Assembly (NCBI RefSeq): GCF_033001325.1
Contig: NZ_CP133111.1
Location: 682,001-746,000 of the forward strand
Source of the DNA: Rhodopseudomonas sp. BAL398
Lineage (GTDB): Bacteria; Pseudomonadota; Alphaproteobacteria; Rhizobiales; Xanthobacteraceae
Direction: 5' to 3'
Length of the DNA: 64,000 nt
Shown here in pieces: positions 32,943 through 42,031 of the stretch. The translations under genes and the position numbers were made by a program. The notes below the pieces were generated by a model. The model had not been told where the DNA came from. It did no database searches and saw only the letters and a list, made by a program, of their open reading frames with translations. Position 1 is the first letter of the stretch. Each line of letters starts with the position of its first letter.

Positions 32943-34175
32943 CTACTTCATCCCCATGCAATTGGCATAAAACGTCGTCGTCGCCGGCCAGTCGGAGAAC
33001 ATCGCGCGGATGCCGACCTGGCGGGTGAGGATGTCGAGCACGGTGAGGGTGTCGCCGTCGCGGTCGATCGCGGGTTTGATCGAGGCATGATAGAAGCCGC
33101 CGCCTTTCGCGAGCGGGCCGTCGCGTTCCAGCGACCAGCCGATCAGATCGAGGCCGGCGGCCTTGGCGGCGCGGGCGTAAGGCGAGGGCACGATGGCGCC
33201 GGTTTCGTCGAGCGTCAGCATCAGGGCGATCGGCGGCGCCAGGATGTTGACGCCCTGCGCCTTCAGCTCGGCCATCGAGGGTTTCCAGCTTTCGGGCTTG
33301 TTCGGATCAAGGCCCTTGGTCTCGTAGCGGTCTTCCAGAAAGACCGCCTGCGCGGCGAAGTCCGGCGCGGTCCTGATCCAGTACAGGATGTCGGCGAGGG
33401 AAAAGCTCTGCGGAAACACGTCCTGCGGGGGAATCCCGGCGGTCTTGTACTCCGCCAGCATCTGGCTCGCATAGGCCTCTTGCGTATAGTCGCCGTCGAA
33501 CGGCATCGGCACCTCGGGAGCTTTCAACTCCGGGGTGAATTTTCGGCCGAGACTCTTGATCAGCGCGATGCTCTCGGCATGGGTCATCAGCGTCGCAGAA
33601 CTCGCATAGAGGTCGGTGCGCCAGCGCGGCGTGGCATTCTGATAGTCGGCGATCGTGGTGGCGTTGGGATTGGATGCATCCATCTTCGCCGTCAGCGTCT
33701 TGAATTCCGCCAGCGTGATGTCGCTGGTGCAGCATTTCGCCGAGGCCTTCTTGCCGGTCGCCGGATCGGCCGGGCTGAACGGCTGGCTGCATTTGGCCGC
33801 GAGAGCCGGCACCGAGAGGATGTTGGTGGTGGTGTGCAGGTCACATTGCGAATGCCGGCACACCAATTGCCGGTCCTTGGTGAAGGTGACGTCGCATTCG
33901 ATCACGCCGGCACCCATCCGCGCCGCCGCAGAATAGGATTCGCGGCTGTGCTCGGGAAATTGCAGCGGCGCGCCGCGGTGGCCGATCGAGAACGCGGTGG
34001 GATGGAACGGGCCGCGGCATTGGCCGAGCCGGGTCTTCAGCGGACCGTCCTTCATCTTGTCGACGAGATAGAACGGACGCGGACCGACCTCGGCGGTTTG
34101 CGCTTGCGCGGTGGCGGACGCGATCAGGCTCAAGGCGAGCAGGGCGCAACATCTGAGCAGCAGGTTGGCGGACAT
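32943..34175 (-). CDS. glycerophosphodiester phosphodiesterase family protein, secreted
   Basis: Hydrolyses glycerophosphodiesters to glycerol-3-phosphate and an alcohol. The 410-residue precursor has a signal peptide ([16 protein letters not shown]). The GDPD core includes [20 protein letters not shown] and [32 protein letters not shown] with the catalytic histidines and acidic residues, then [20 protein letters not shown], and the end [20 protein letters not shown]. Longer than the cytoplasmic GlpQ type and probably periplasmic. Confidence 0.9.
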   Translation of the reverse strand: MSANLLLRCCALLALSLIASATAQAQTAEVGPRPFYLVDKMKDGPLKTRLGQCRGPFHPTAFSIGHRGAPLQFPEHSRESYSAAARMGAGVIECDVTFTKDRQLVCRHSQCDLHTTTNILSVPALAAKCSQPFSPADPATGKKASAKCCTSDITLAEFKTLTAKMDASNPNATTIADYQNATPRWRTDLYASSATLMTHAESIALIKSLGRKFTPELKAPEVPMPFDGDYTQEAYASQMLAEYKTAGIPPQDVFPQSFSLADILYWIRTAPDFAAQAVFLEDRYETKGLDPNKPESWKPSMAELKAQGVNILAPPIALMLTLDETGAIVPSPYARAAKAAGLDLIGWSLERDGPLAKGGGFYHASIKPAIDRDGDTLTVLDILTRQVGIRAMFSDWPATTTFYANCMGMK

Positions 34176-34271
34176 GGTGGGCTCCCGGATCGCGTCGGGC
34201 CTATATCATATCGCCGATGACACCCGCATGGCAGCCGGACGTTGGCGGTTGCCCGGCTTGGGGGCGCCGCC

Positions 34272-35132
34272 TCACGCCTCCGGCATGATATTGCCGCCGC
34301 AGACCGGGACGCGGACGCCGGTGATGAAGCCGGCGAGGTCGGAGGCCAGGAAGGCGGTGAGGTTGGCGACGTCCTGGTCGTAGCCGCGGCGCTTGAGCGC
34401 GACGCCGCGTTCGTAGTCGGGCTGCACCTCGTCGCGGTCGCGGCGGTCGCGGTCGGTGATCATCCATCCGGGCGCCACCTGATTGACCGTGATGCCGTGC
34501 TCGCCGAGTTCGCGCGCCAGCGAGCGCATCATGCCGTCCATCGCGCATTTCGCCGCGGTGTAGGGCGCGCGGTTGATCAGCGCCTGGCTGGTGACTTCGG
34601 TGCCGAGCGAAATGATCCGGCCCCAGTTCTGGTCTTTCATCGGCTGCGAAAACACCCTGGCGGTGGCCCAGGCCTGCAGCACCGAGGAGCGGAACACGCG
34701 GTCGAACTGATCGGCGTCCTGATCGACGACCGGGCCTTCCGCGAACCAGGTGACGGCATTGTTGACCACGATATCGACCGGGCCCAGATTGGCTTCGATC
34801 TGCTCCCGCATCGCTTCGACGGCCTTGATGTCGGCGATATCGCCGAACACCACGCAGGCCTCGGCGCCGGCTGCCCGCAGCTCGTTGCAGAGCGTGAGCG
34901 CCGCCTCGCCGGAGCGATAATAATGGATGGCGGTCTTGGCGCCGCAGCCCGCGAGGGTGCGGGTGATGCAGCGGCCGATTTCGCCGGTGGCGCCGGTGAC
35001 CAGCGCGACCCGCCGCGACAGGTCGATCGACAGCGGCGTGTGCTGCGGGGCTAGCCGGGCCGGATCGTCCGGCATCGGTCCGAGCAGGTTGCGACGGATG
35101 CGGCGCGCTACGCCGGCAATGATACGCGTCAT
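34272..35132 (-). CDS. SDR family oxidoreductase
   Basis: Short-chain dehydrogenase/reductase of 286 residues. The start at 35132 (MTRIIAGVARRIRRN) is chosen over a longer frame to 35375 that lacks family sequence. An N-terminal extension of about 35 residues leads into VALVTGATGEIGRCITRTLA. NNAV replaces the usual NNAG; the catalytic YTAAK and the preceding serine region (SLGTEVTSQ) are present. The C-terminal ITGVRVPVCGGNIMPEA fits fabG-like enzymes. Substrate unknown. Confidence 0.85.
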   Translation of the reverse strand: MTRIIAGVARRIRRNLLGPMPDDPARLAPQHTPLSIDLSRRVALVTGATGEIGRCITRTLAGCGAKTAIHYYRSGEAALTLCNELRAAGAEACVVFGDIADIKAVEAMREQIEANLGPVDIVVNNAVTWFAEGPVVDQDADQFDRVFRSSVLQAWATARVFSQPMKDQNWGRIISLGTEVTSQALINRAPYTAAKCAMDGMMRSLARELGEHGITVNQVAPGWMITDRDRRDRDEVQPDYERGVALKRRGYDQDVANLTAFLASDLAGFITGVRVPVCGGNIMPEA

Positions 35133-35352
35133 GGCGGTCTCACCGAAATGGACGCAAACGACAAATGGGTCGAGATGCGCAGCAAAGGCCAAAGGACGGC
35201 GGACAATCCGTTCGAATTGAAGGAGCGTCAACGCATTCGCAATATTAACCTTAGGCATCATGGCTAACGCGCCTGAACCACCGGGTCGTCGGCAGAAGCG
35301 TCGCGCCGCCATCACGACAGCGCGCTTTTCTGCCAAATCCGTGCCGTATCGA

Positions 35353-35381
35353 TTGACGGCAGGGGAACGAAGCAATTTAAA
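35353..35381 (+). promoter_or_regulatory. sigma-70-type promoter for the secreted protein gene
   Basis: TTGACG (35353-35358), 17 bp, TTTAAA (35376-35381). Predicted transcript start near 35388 leaves a very short leader before the ATG at 35399 and favours the in-frame ATG at 35417. Confidence 0.5.
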
Positions 35382-35398
35382 TCGCCGGATAGTCCGTC

Positions 35399-35968
35399 AT
35401 GCCGCGCAAGGCCTCCATGCTCCGTCTGATCCTGCTGTGCCAGCTCGCCAATGTCCTCGTCGCCGCGCCGGCCCACGCCGCGGAACACGAGAAGCTGCTG
35501 CTGCGGCCGCCGCAGGGCTTCCAACTGGTTTCCGAGAGCAAGACCGACAACGAGAAGAACACCCTGCTGCTGCCGCGGGGCGAGAGTGTAGACCATTGGA
35601 CCGAGCGGCTGACCGCGCAGATCTTCTATAAGATGAATGACGTCGCGCCGTCCGCCTTCCGCAACCGGCAGGAGAAGGCCGCGGCCGACACCTGTCCCGG
35701 CGCGCGCTTCAAGACCATCAAGACTGGCACCGAGAATCTCTATCCGATCGCAATCTGGAGCCAGACCTGCCCGCACGCCAAGCCGTCCGGCCGGCAAGAA
35801 ACCAACTGGTTGAAGGCGGTCCGGGGTCGCGACAATTTCTATCTGGTGCAGTTCGCCTACGGCTTCGAACCCAACGCCAAACAGATCAGGACCGCGCGGA
35901 AACTCCTCGATGCCACCAAAGTTTGCGATACCAGGGTGCCGGGCCAACGCTGCAAGCTCGGTCGGTAA
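35399..35968 (+). CDS. secreted protein of unknown function
   Basis: 189 residues from 35399; the ATG at 35417 (MLRLILLCQ) is an equally good start and gives a cleaner signal peptide (cut near HAAEHEK). The mature part contains RPPQGFQLVSESKTDNEKNT, VDHWTERLTAQIFYKMND and four cysteines, e.g. ADTCPGARF, SQTCPHAK and KVCDTRVPGQRCK. Not a named family. Envelope location is inferred. Confidence 0.65.
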   Translation: MPRKASMLRLILLCQLANVLVAAPAHAAEHEKLLLRPPQGFQLVSESKTDNEKNTLLLPRGESVDHWTERLTAQIFYKMNDVAPSAFRNRQEKAAADTCPGARFKTIKTGTENLYPIAIWSQTCPHAKPSGRQETNWLKAVRGRDNFYLVQFAYGFEPNAKQIRTARKLLDATKVCDTRVPGQRCKLGR

Positions 35969-36064
35969 GTGCGCGACCCCAGCGGATCGGCCTTTGCAAA
36001 GCGCTGAAGAAGCGACGATGACTCGGCGTGCGATGGCGCCCCGGTCGACGCAGGCGCGGCCCGG

Positions 36065-36874
36065 ATGACGATCCCGTGGCACATGGTGTTGCTGGCCTTC
36101 GCGGTCTGCCTCGTGGTCGCGGCGCCCGGTTTTCGCCGGGTGTATTATTTCGTCAGCCTTTGCTATGCGGGCGCGATCGCGGCGCAGAGCCTGGTGATCG
36201 GCCTGGCCTATCGCGACAGCATCGCCGGCTGGGTGCTGATCCAGCTGCTGCTGCTGCTGGCCTACGGGGTGCGGCTCGGCGGCTTTCTGGCCTGGCGCGA
36301 ACGCGATCCGGTCTACCAGGGCGAATTGGCGGTGGCGGAGCGGCGCACCTCCACGGTCACAATCTTGCAGAAGACGGCGATCTGGCTCGGCGTCAGCGTG
36401 CTGTTCACGCTGCTGTTCCTGCCGGCGCTGCTGACCTTGTCGGCGCAGGCGCAGGCACGCGCGTTGCACACGGTGGCGCTCGGCGTCGCGGTGATGCTGA
36501 TCGGTCTGGTGCTGGAATCCGTCGCCGATGCTCAGAAATATCGCTTCAAGGCCGACAATCCGACACGCTATTGCGATGTCGGACTGTATCGCTGGGTGCG
36601 CTGCCCGAACTATCTCGGCGAGATGCTGTTCTGGTTCGGCGTCTGGCTGTCCGGCATCTCGGCCTATGGCGGCACGGCGGCGTGGCTGCTGACGACGCTG
36701 GGCGTGGTCTATATCGAGGTGCTGATGGTGGCCGCGGCCGCGGGGCTGGAGCGCAAGCAGGAGGAACGCTACGGCGCGCAGCCAAGCTATCGGGACTATG
36801 TCCGCAGCGTGCCGATCCTGCTGCCCTGGCTGCCGCTGTATTCGCTGCGCAGGCTGTTGATCTCGTTTCGATAG
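36065..36874 (+). CDS. DUF1295 membrane protein (steroid 5-alpha-reductase-like)
   Basis: 269 residues with about seven hydrophobic segments. The C-terminal half contains ADAQKYRFKADNPTRYCDVG LYRWVRCPNYLGEMLFWFGV WLSGI, the signature shared with 3-oxo-5-alpha-steroid 4-dehydrogenases and isoprenylcysteine methyltransferases; the final segment is YRDYVRSVPILLPWLP. Enzymatic substrate in bacteria is unknown. A strong bidirectional terminator follows its stop. Confidence 0.88.
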   Translation: MTIPWHMVLLAFAVCLVVAAPGFRRVYYFVSLCYAGAIAAQSLVIGLAYRDSIAGWVLIQLLLLLAYGVRLGGFLAWRERDPVYQGELAVAERRTSTVTILQKTAIWLGVSVLFTLLFLPALLTLSAQAQARALHTVALGVAVMLIGLVLESVADAQKYRFKADNPTRYCDVGLYRWVRCPNYLGEMLFWFGVWLSGISAYGGTAAWLLTTLGVVYIEVLMVAAAAGLERKQEERYGAQPSYRDYVRSVPILLPWLPLYSLRRLLISFR

Positions 36875-36907
36875 GTGTTGATCGCCGGGGGCGTGATCGG
36901 CGCAAAG

Positions 36908-36931
36908 AAAACCCCGCTGGCGCGGGGTTTT
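36908..36931. terminator. bidirectional intrinsic terminator
   Basis: AAAACCCCGC-TGGC-GCGGGGTTTT, a perfect 10-bp stem with A-tract on one side and T-tract on the other. It lies between convergent genes and can end both transcripts. Confidence 0.92.
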
Positions 36932-36953
36932 CGATGTCGATCGGTTCGGACGC

Positions 36954-37247
36954 TTAGCGGATGCAACGACCGCGGCGGAACACGAAGCCGCGCGGGCAGA
37001 TCCGGCCGGGACGAACCACCACCGGGCCGCGACGATAGACCGGGCCATGGCGATAGACCGGGGCGCGACGCGCCATCGGGCGGCAGCGTCCCATCGGGCC
37101 GCGCGCCCAGCCGGGTCCGCAACCCTGCGCGACCTGAATCACGCCGGCATGATCGGCGGCGCCGAGCGGCGCCAAAGGCATGGCATTGGCCGCGCCGAAG
37201 CCGGCGAGGGTGGCGGCAAAAACGACGGCGGCAAAGATCTTCCTCAT
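36954..37247 (-). CDS. small secreted GCGPGW-type protein
   Basis: 97-residue precursor from the ATG at 37247, which follows an AAGGAAG site. Signal peptide (MRKIFAAVVFAATLAGFGAA NA), then a conserved IQVAQGCGPGWARGPMGRCR stretch and an arginine/proline-rich repeat of VYRHGPVYRRGP, ending with two more cysteines. Small basic cell-envelope proteins of this type recur in Bradyrhizobiaceae; function unknown. Confidence 0.75.
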   Translation of the reverse strand: MRKIFAAVVFAATLAGFGAANAMPLAPLGAADHAGVIQVAQGCGPGWARGPMGRCRPMARRAPVYRHGPVYRRGPVVVRPGRICPRGFVFRRGRCIR

Positions 37248-37337
37248 AGCATTTCTTCCTTCTTGAGCCACGCGGCTCTGAATAATCGTACGATGGTGAC
37301 GACCTGTCAGGTGTGGCGAAAACATCGAATTGAACAA

Positions 37338-37357
37338 ACACGGATCAGGATCCGTGT
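37338..37357. repeat. 20-bp near-perfect palindrome
   Basis: ACACGGATC-AG-GATCCGTGT, 9-bp perfect arms. It lies in the 340-bp gap 37248-37587 about 90 bp upstream of the start of the small secreted protein gene, in a position suitable for an operator or a stem-loop. Confidence 0.5.
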
Positions 37358-37533
37358 CTCAGTAAATGAACGAGGTGGGCTGAACGCTCGATGAATGCCT
37401 GACGCCCGCCAGGCGCTGGCAATGCTCGGCGGAAGAGAAATCTGATGCTGAGACATCAGGTCGCGACCCGATCGCCGCCACACGACGGCAAGGCGCGGTA
37501 AGCGCCTCACCATCTGGTGGTCTTTTCCGATCA

Positions 37534-37555
37534 GCGGACGCCGTGGGGCGTCCGC
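37534..37555. terminator. hairpin at the end of the 37588-38007 gene
   Basis: GCGGACGCC-GTGG-GGCGTCCGC, 9-bp perfect stem located 32 bp after the stop of the minus-strand gene. No T-tract follows on the minus strand. Confidence 0.45.
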
Positions 37556-37587
37556 GGATCGTCGGCGCTGCGGCGCGCCGCCGCAGA

Positions 37588-38007
37588 TTATTGCGGCGCG
37601 CGATCGGCCGGCGCGCTGGACGTCGAAGGCTGCGATGGCGCGGCACCCGTCGTGGTGCCGGGCTCCCGGTTATACGGCGTCACGTCGCGAATCGCCGGCG
37701 AAGTCGCCGCGGGATTGGTCGGTGAGTTCTGCGCGTCGGTCTGGTTCTGCGGGGCGTTCTGCGACGCCGTCGACGCAGCATCGGGTGTGGTAGTCGCCGC
37801 GGTCAGGCCATAGAACACCGCGCCAAGCACCAGCACGATCGCCAGCGCGAAGGCGGCAATGCGGCCGCGGCTGGCCGGTCCTTCCACCAATTCGGGATCC
37901 ACTTGCGGCGGTTCGCGAAAGCGCGATGTCGAGGACTGATCGATCGGGTCGGGACCGGGTTGATTGGGCACGGGACGATCGTGATTCGGATCGGGATGTT
38001 GCGCCAT
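37588..38007 (-). CDS. single-pass membrane protein of unknown function
   Basis: 139 residues from the ATG at 38007 (MAQHPDPNHDRPVPNQPGPD), preceded by an AGGAGG site. An acidic/proline N-terminal region precedes one hydrophobic segment (IAAFALAIVLVLGAVFYGLT), then a threonine/alanine/asparagine/proline-rich external tail (NAPQNQTDAQNSPTNPAATS). Not recognised. Probably inner-membrane anchored. Confidence 0.65.
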   Translation of the reverse strand: MAQHPDPNHDRPVPNQPGPDPIDQSSTSRFREPPQVDPELVEGPASRGRIAAFALAIVLVLGAVFYGLTAATTTPDAASTASQNAPQNQTDAQNSPTNPAATSPAIRDVTPYNREPGTTTGAAPSQPSTSSAPADRAPQ

Positions 38008-38301
38008 GGGGGCCTCCTTTCGGCTGCCGGTGATAATTCGGAGCCCGAGCAAGCGTTCCCCGCGACCCAGTTCCACGACGATTCGCCGCCCGTAAAAGCG
38101 CGGGACATATTATTTGCGCGCAGCACCCTCATCGCATCGCACGCAGCCAGTGTCGGCGCGGTTTTTCGCAACGAAATTGCGCGAGGCAACGCATAGCTTC
38201 ATCGCGGCATTTTGTGATGTGTTCGGCATGGAAACCGACATAGACTGTTTCCAGATATAAAATGCGGCCGAACGGCCGGGCGAAATACGCATGAGGGTGG
38301 A

Positions 38302-41300
38302 ATGGGAATCGACCAGGGTCCGATCAGTCTGGATCAGAAATACACGCAGACCTCGGGGCACATCTTCCTCACCGGGATCCAGGCCTTGGTACGGCTGCCG
38401 ATGGCCCAGGTCCGGCGCGACCGCGCCAGCGGGCTCAACACCGCGGGCTTCGTGACCGGCTATCGCGGCTCGCCGCTCGGCGGCTACGACCAGCAGCTGA
38501 TGGCGGCGCGGCATCACCTCGACCAGCTTGGCGTGAAATTCCAGCCCGGCGTCAATGAAGACCTTGCCGCCACCGCGATCTGGGGCACCCAGCAGCTCAA
38601 TCTGTCGCCCGGCGCCAAATATGATGGCGTCACCGGGATCTGGTACGGCAAGGGGCCGGGCGTCGATCGCTGCGGCGACGTGTTCCGCCACGGCAATGCG
38701 GCGGGCTCGGCCAAGAATGGCGGCGTGCTATGCCTGGCCGGCGACGACCACGGCGCCAAATCCTCCACCGTGCCGCATCAATCCGACCACGCCTTCATCG
38801 CCGCCCTGATGCCCTATCTGTATCCGTCCTCGATCCACGAGATCATCGAGATGGGCCTTTTGGGCATAGCGATGTCGCGCTATTCCGGCTGCTGGGTCGG
38901 CATGAAGGTGATCACCGAGACGGTCGAGACCACCGCCGAGATCAACCTCGCCGACGAAATGACGCCCTTCATCATTCCGAGCGATTTCGAGTTGCCGCCG
39001 GGCGGACTCAATCTGCGCTGGCCGGACGACCGCTACGATCAGGACCGCCGGCTGCAGGACTATAAGGGCTTTGCGGCGATCGCCTTCGCGCGCGCCAACA
39101 AGGTCAACCGCATCACCATGGATTCGCCGAATGCGCGGTTCGGCATCATGGCCTCGGGCAAGAGCTACGAGGATGTCCGCCAGGCGTTGCGCGAACTCGG
39201 CATCACCGAGCAGGTCGCCGCCAGGATCGGCCTGCGGCTGTACAAGATCGGCATGCCGTGGCCGCTGGAGCCGCAGGGCGTTCAGGAGTTCGCCCGCGGG
39301 CTCGAGGAGATCTTCGTCATCGAGGAGCGCCGCGAGATCATCGAGAACCAGGTCAAGCAGCAGCTGTTCAACGTCGGCGGCCCGCGCCCGCGTATCATCG
39401 GCAAGATGGATGATCACAATCATCGCTTCCTGCCGTTCGCCGACGAGCTGAGTGTCGCCAAGGTCGCGACCTCGCTGGTCGATCGCTTGCTGGCGATGGA
39501 GATCGATCCGGAGATCGCCGCGCTTTTGCGCGCCAAGGCCGATTGGTTTCACGGCCGCGACGCCTCGCAGGTGCAGAACGTGGTGCCGATCACCCGGACG
39601 CCGTATTTCTGCTCGGGCTGTCCGCACAACACCTCGACCAAGGTGCCGGAAGGCAGCCGCGCGCTGGCCGGGATCGGCTGTCACTTCATGACGCTGTGGA
39701 TGGACCGCAACACTGAGACCTTTACCCATATGGGCGGCGAGGGCGTGCCCTGGGTCGGCATCGCGCCGTTCACCGAGGAAAAGCACATCTTCGCCAATCT
39801 GGGCGACGGCACTTACTTCCATTCCGGCAGTCTGGCGATCCGGCAGTCGATCGCCTCCAAGGCCAATATCACCTACAAGATCCTCTATAACGACGCCGTG
39901 GCGATGACCGGTGGCCAACGCCATGACGGCGAATTGTCACCGCAGCAGATCACTTTCCAGCTGCATGCCGAAGGCATCCGCGACCTTTATCTGGTGTCGG
40001 AAACGCCTGACGCCTATCCGGCCGGTTCGATCGCGCCGGGCACGCATCTGCGCCATCGCGACGAGCTCGACGCGGTGATGCGCGAATGCCGCGACATCAA
40101 GGGCGCGTCGGCGATCGTGTTCGTGCAGACCTGCGCCGCCGAAAAGCGGCGGCGCCGCAAGCGCGGCACGCTGGAGGATCCGCAGCGCCGCGTGCTGATC
40201 AATGCCGCCGTCTGCGAAGGCTGCGGCGATTGCTCGGTGCAGTCGAACTGCATCTCGGTGGAGCCGCTGGAGACCGCGCTGGGGCGCAAGCGGGCGATCA
40301 ATCAGTCGAGCTGCAACAAGGATTATTCCTGTCTCAAGGGTTTCTGCCCGTCCTTCGTCACTATCGATGGCGGCAAGCTGCGCCGCCGCGCGCCGGTGGA
40401 TTTCGGTGCCATCGACGATCTGCCGGAGCCGGCATCGCGGCCTGGTCTGGAGCGGCCCTATAACATCGCGGTCGGCGGCGTCGGCGGCACCGGCGTGCTG
40501 ACGATCGGCGCGCTGTTGGGCATGGCGGCGCATATCGAGGGCAAGGCCTCGATGATCCTCGACATGTCGGGGCTGGCGCAAAAGGGCGGCGCGGTGCTGA
40601 GCCATGTCCGGCTGTCGGGCGCACCCGAGGACGTCACCTGTTCGCGGATCGTCACCGGCAGCGCCGATCTGCTGATCGTCGCCGACGAGGTGATGGCGAT
40701 CTCCAAGGAGACGATCTCGCTATGCGAGAGCGGCCGCACCCATGGCGTCGTCAACACCCATCTGATCCCGATCGCGGATTTCATCCGCAACCGCGATTTC
40801 GATTTCCAGACCCGCAAGGTCAACAATGTGCTGGAAGCGGCCCTGCGCAAGGAATCGGCGTTCCTCGATTTCACCAAGGCGGCCGAAACGCTGCTCGGCG
40901 ATTCGATCGCCACCAACATGATGATGATGGGCTTTGCCTATCAGCAGGGCCTGCTGCCGCTGAAGGCGGAATCGATCGCGCGGGCGATTGAGTTGAACGG
41001 CGTGGCGATCAAGATGAACTCGCAGGCGTTCCAGCTCGGCCGCTTGGCGGCGGCGGATCCGGCGCGGCTGGCGTCGCTGCTGCAAGGCGCCGATCAGACC
41101 GTGGCGGTGAAGACCCAAAGCGAGATGACGCTCGACGAGCTCATCGCCCATCGTAGCGCGATGCTCACCAATTATCAGGGCAAGAAGCTGGCGGCGCGCT
41201 ATCAGGCGCTGGTGGCCAAGGTCCGCGCCGCCGCCGATGCCGGCGGCTATGACGAGGCGCTGCCGCGCGCGGCGGCGATCAACTACGCCAAGCTGCTGGC

Positions 41301-41790
41301 TTATAAGGACGAGTACGAGGTGGCGCGGCTGTTGACCGATCCCGGTTTCGAACAGCAGATCCGCGACACGTTCGATGGCGACTACAAGGTCAACTTCAAT
41401 CTGGCGCCGCCGATCCTGCCCGGAATCGACGCCTCCGGCCGGCCGAAGAAGCGGCAGTTCGGACAGGCGATCCGGCCGCTGTTCCGCACGCTGGCCGCGC
41501 TGCGCTTTCTGCGCGGCACGCCGCTCGATCTGTTCGGCCTGCATCCCGAGCGCAAGCTCGAACGCGATCTGATCACCGCCTATGAGACGGACGTGGCCGC
41601 GGTGCTCGAACAATTGTCGCCACGCACCATCGACACCGCAGTCGAGATCCTGTCGCTGCCGGACCTCATTCGCGGCTACGGCCCGATCAAGGAAAAATCG
41701 GTGCAGGAGACAAAACTCCGTCACGCGGAATTGCATCGCGACCTCGCCCATCCGCGTCCGCCGCTGCCGCGCCAGATCGCGGCGGAATAG
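38302..41790 (+). CDS. indolepyruvate ferredoxin oxidoreductase, fused alpha/beta type
   Basis: Oxidatively decarboxylates 2-oxoacids (indolepyruvate and related aryl- or branched-chain keto acids) to acyl-CoA using thiamine diphosphate and reduced ferredoxin. The single 1162-residue chain fuses the two IOR subunits. Order: pyrimidine-binding region (TGYRGSPLGGYDQQL), thiamine-diphosphate domain with GDGTYFHSGSLAIRQS near residue 500 and LYNDAVAMTGGQRHDG, an iron-sulfur region near 635-665 (CEGCGDCSVQSNC and CNKDYSCLKGFC), then the gamma-type domain (GVGGTGVLTIGALLG near 725). A GAGGGTGG site precedes the ATG. The downstream thiolase/hydratase genes suggest feeding acyl-CoA into beta-oxidation-like steps. 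Confidence 0.93.
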   Translation: MGIDQGPISLDQKYTQTSGHIFLTGIQALVRLPMAQVRRDRASGLNTAGFVTGYRGSPLGGYDQQLMAARHHLDQLGVKFQPGVNEDLAATAIWGTQQLNLSPGAKYDGVTGIWYGKGPGVDRCGDVFRHGNAAGSAKNGGVLCLAGDDHGAKSSTVPHQSDHAFIAALMPYLYPSSIHEIIEMGLLGIAMSRYSGCWVGMKVITETVETTAEINLADEMTPFIIPSDFELPPGGLNLRWPDDRYDQDRRLQDYKGFAAIAFARANKVNRITMDSPNARFGIMASGKSYEDVRQALRELGITEQVAARIGLRLYKIGMPWPLEPQGVQEFARGLEEIFVIEERREIIENQVKQQLFNVGGPRPRIIGKMDDHNHRFLPFADELSVAKVATSLVDRLLAMEIDPEIAALLRAKADWFHGRDASQVQNVVPITRTPYFCSGCPHNTSTKVPEGSRALAGIGCHFMTLWMDRNTETFTHMGGEGVPWVGIAPFTEEKHIFANLGDGTYFHSGSLAIRQSIASKANITYKILYNDAVAMTGGQRHDGELSPQQITFQLHAEGIRDLYLVSETPDAYPAGSIAPGTHLRHRDELDAVMRECRDIKGASAIVFVQTCAAEKRRRRKRGTLEDPQRRVLINAAVCEGCGDCSVQSNCISVEPLETALGRKRAINQSSCNKDYSCLKGFCPSFVTIDGGKLRRRAPVDFGAIDDLPEPASRPGLERPYNIAVGGVGGTGVLTIGALLGMAAHIEGKASMILDMSGLAQKGGAVLSHVRLSGAPEDVTCSRIVTGSADLLIVADEVMAISKETISLCESGRTHGVVNTHLIPIADFIRNRDFDFQTRKVNNVLEAALRKESAFLDFTKAAETLLGDSIATNMMMMGFAYQQGLLPLKAESIARAIELNGVAIKMNSQAFQLGRLAAADPARLASLLQGADQTVAVKTQSEMTLDELIAHRSAMLTNYQGKKLAARYQALVAKVRAAADAGGYDEALPRAAAINYAKLLAYKDEYEVARLLTDPGFEQQIRDTFDGDYKVNFNLAPPILPGIDASGRPKKRQFGQAIRPLFRTLAALRFLRGTPLDLFGLHPERKLERDLITAYETDVAAVLEQLSPRTIDTAVEILSLPDLIRGYGPIKEKSVQETKLRHAELHRDLAHPRPPLPRQIAAE

Positions 41791-41808
41791 GCGGATCTCA
41801 AAAGGCGC

Positions 41809-41917
41809 CGTCATTGCGAGCGGAGGGCGGCGCGTAGCGCCGTCCGGAAGCGAAGCAATCCAGGGGCGGCAAGAAAGGCCTGGATTGCTTCGTCGCAAGG
41901 GCTCCTCGCAATGACGA
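41809..41917. repeat. CATTGCGAG...CTCGCAATG intergenic repeat
   Basis: GTCATTGCGAGCGGAGGG, GAAGCGAAGCAATCCAGGGG, CTGGATTGCTTCGTCGCAAG and CTCCTCGCAATGACG are complementary end to end, a full palindromic repeat. A second copy is at 43579-43686. Confidence 0.85.
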
Positions 41918-42031
41918 AGTGAAGCCGAATTTTTTGATTCCGGCTCTGTCATGCGGCTCCGAAAGAAACCCCACTTGCCAATCTGGCCGTGACGCGCCAA
42001 GACATCTGCAAGGAAAAAACCAGCGGAGACT

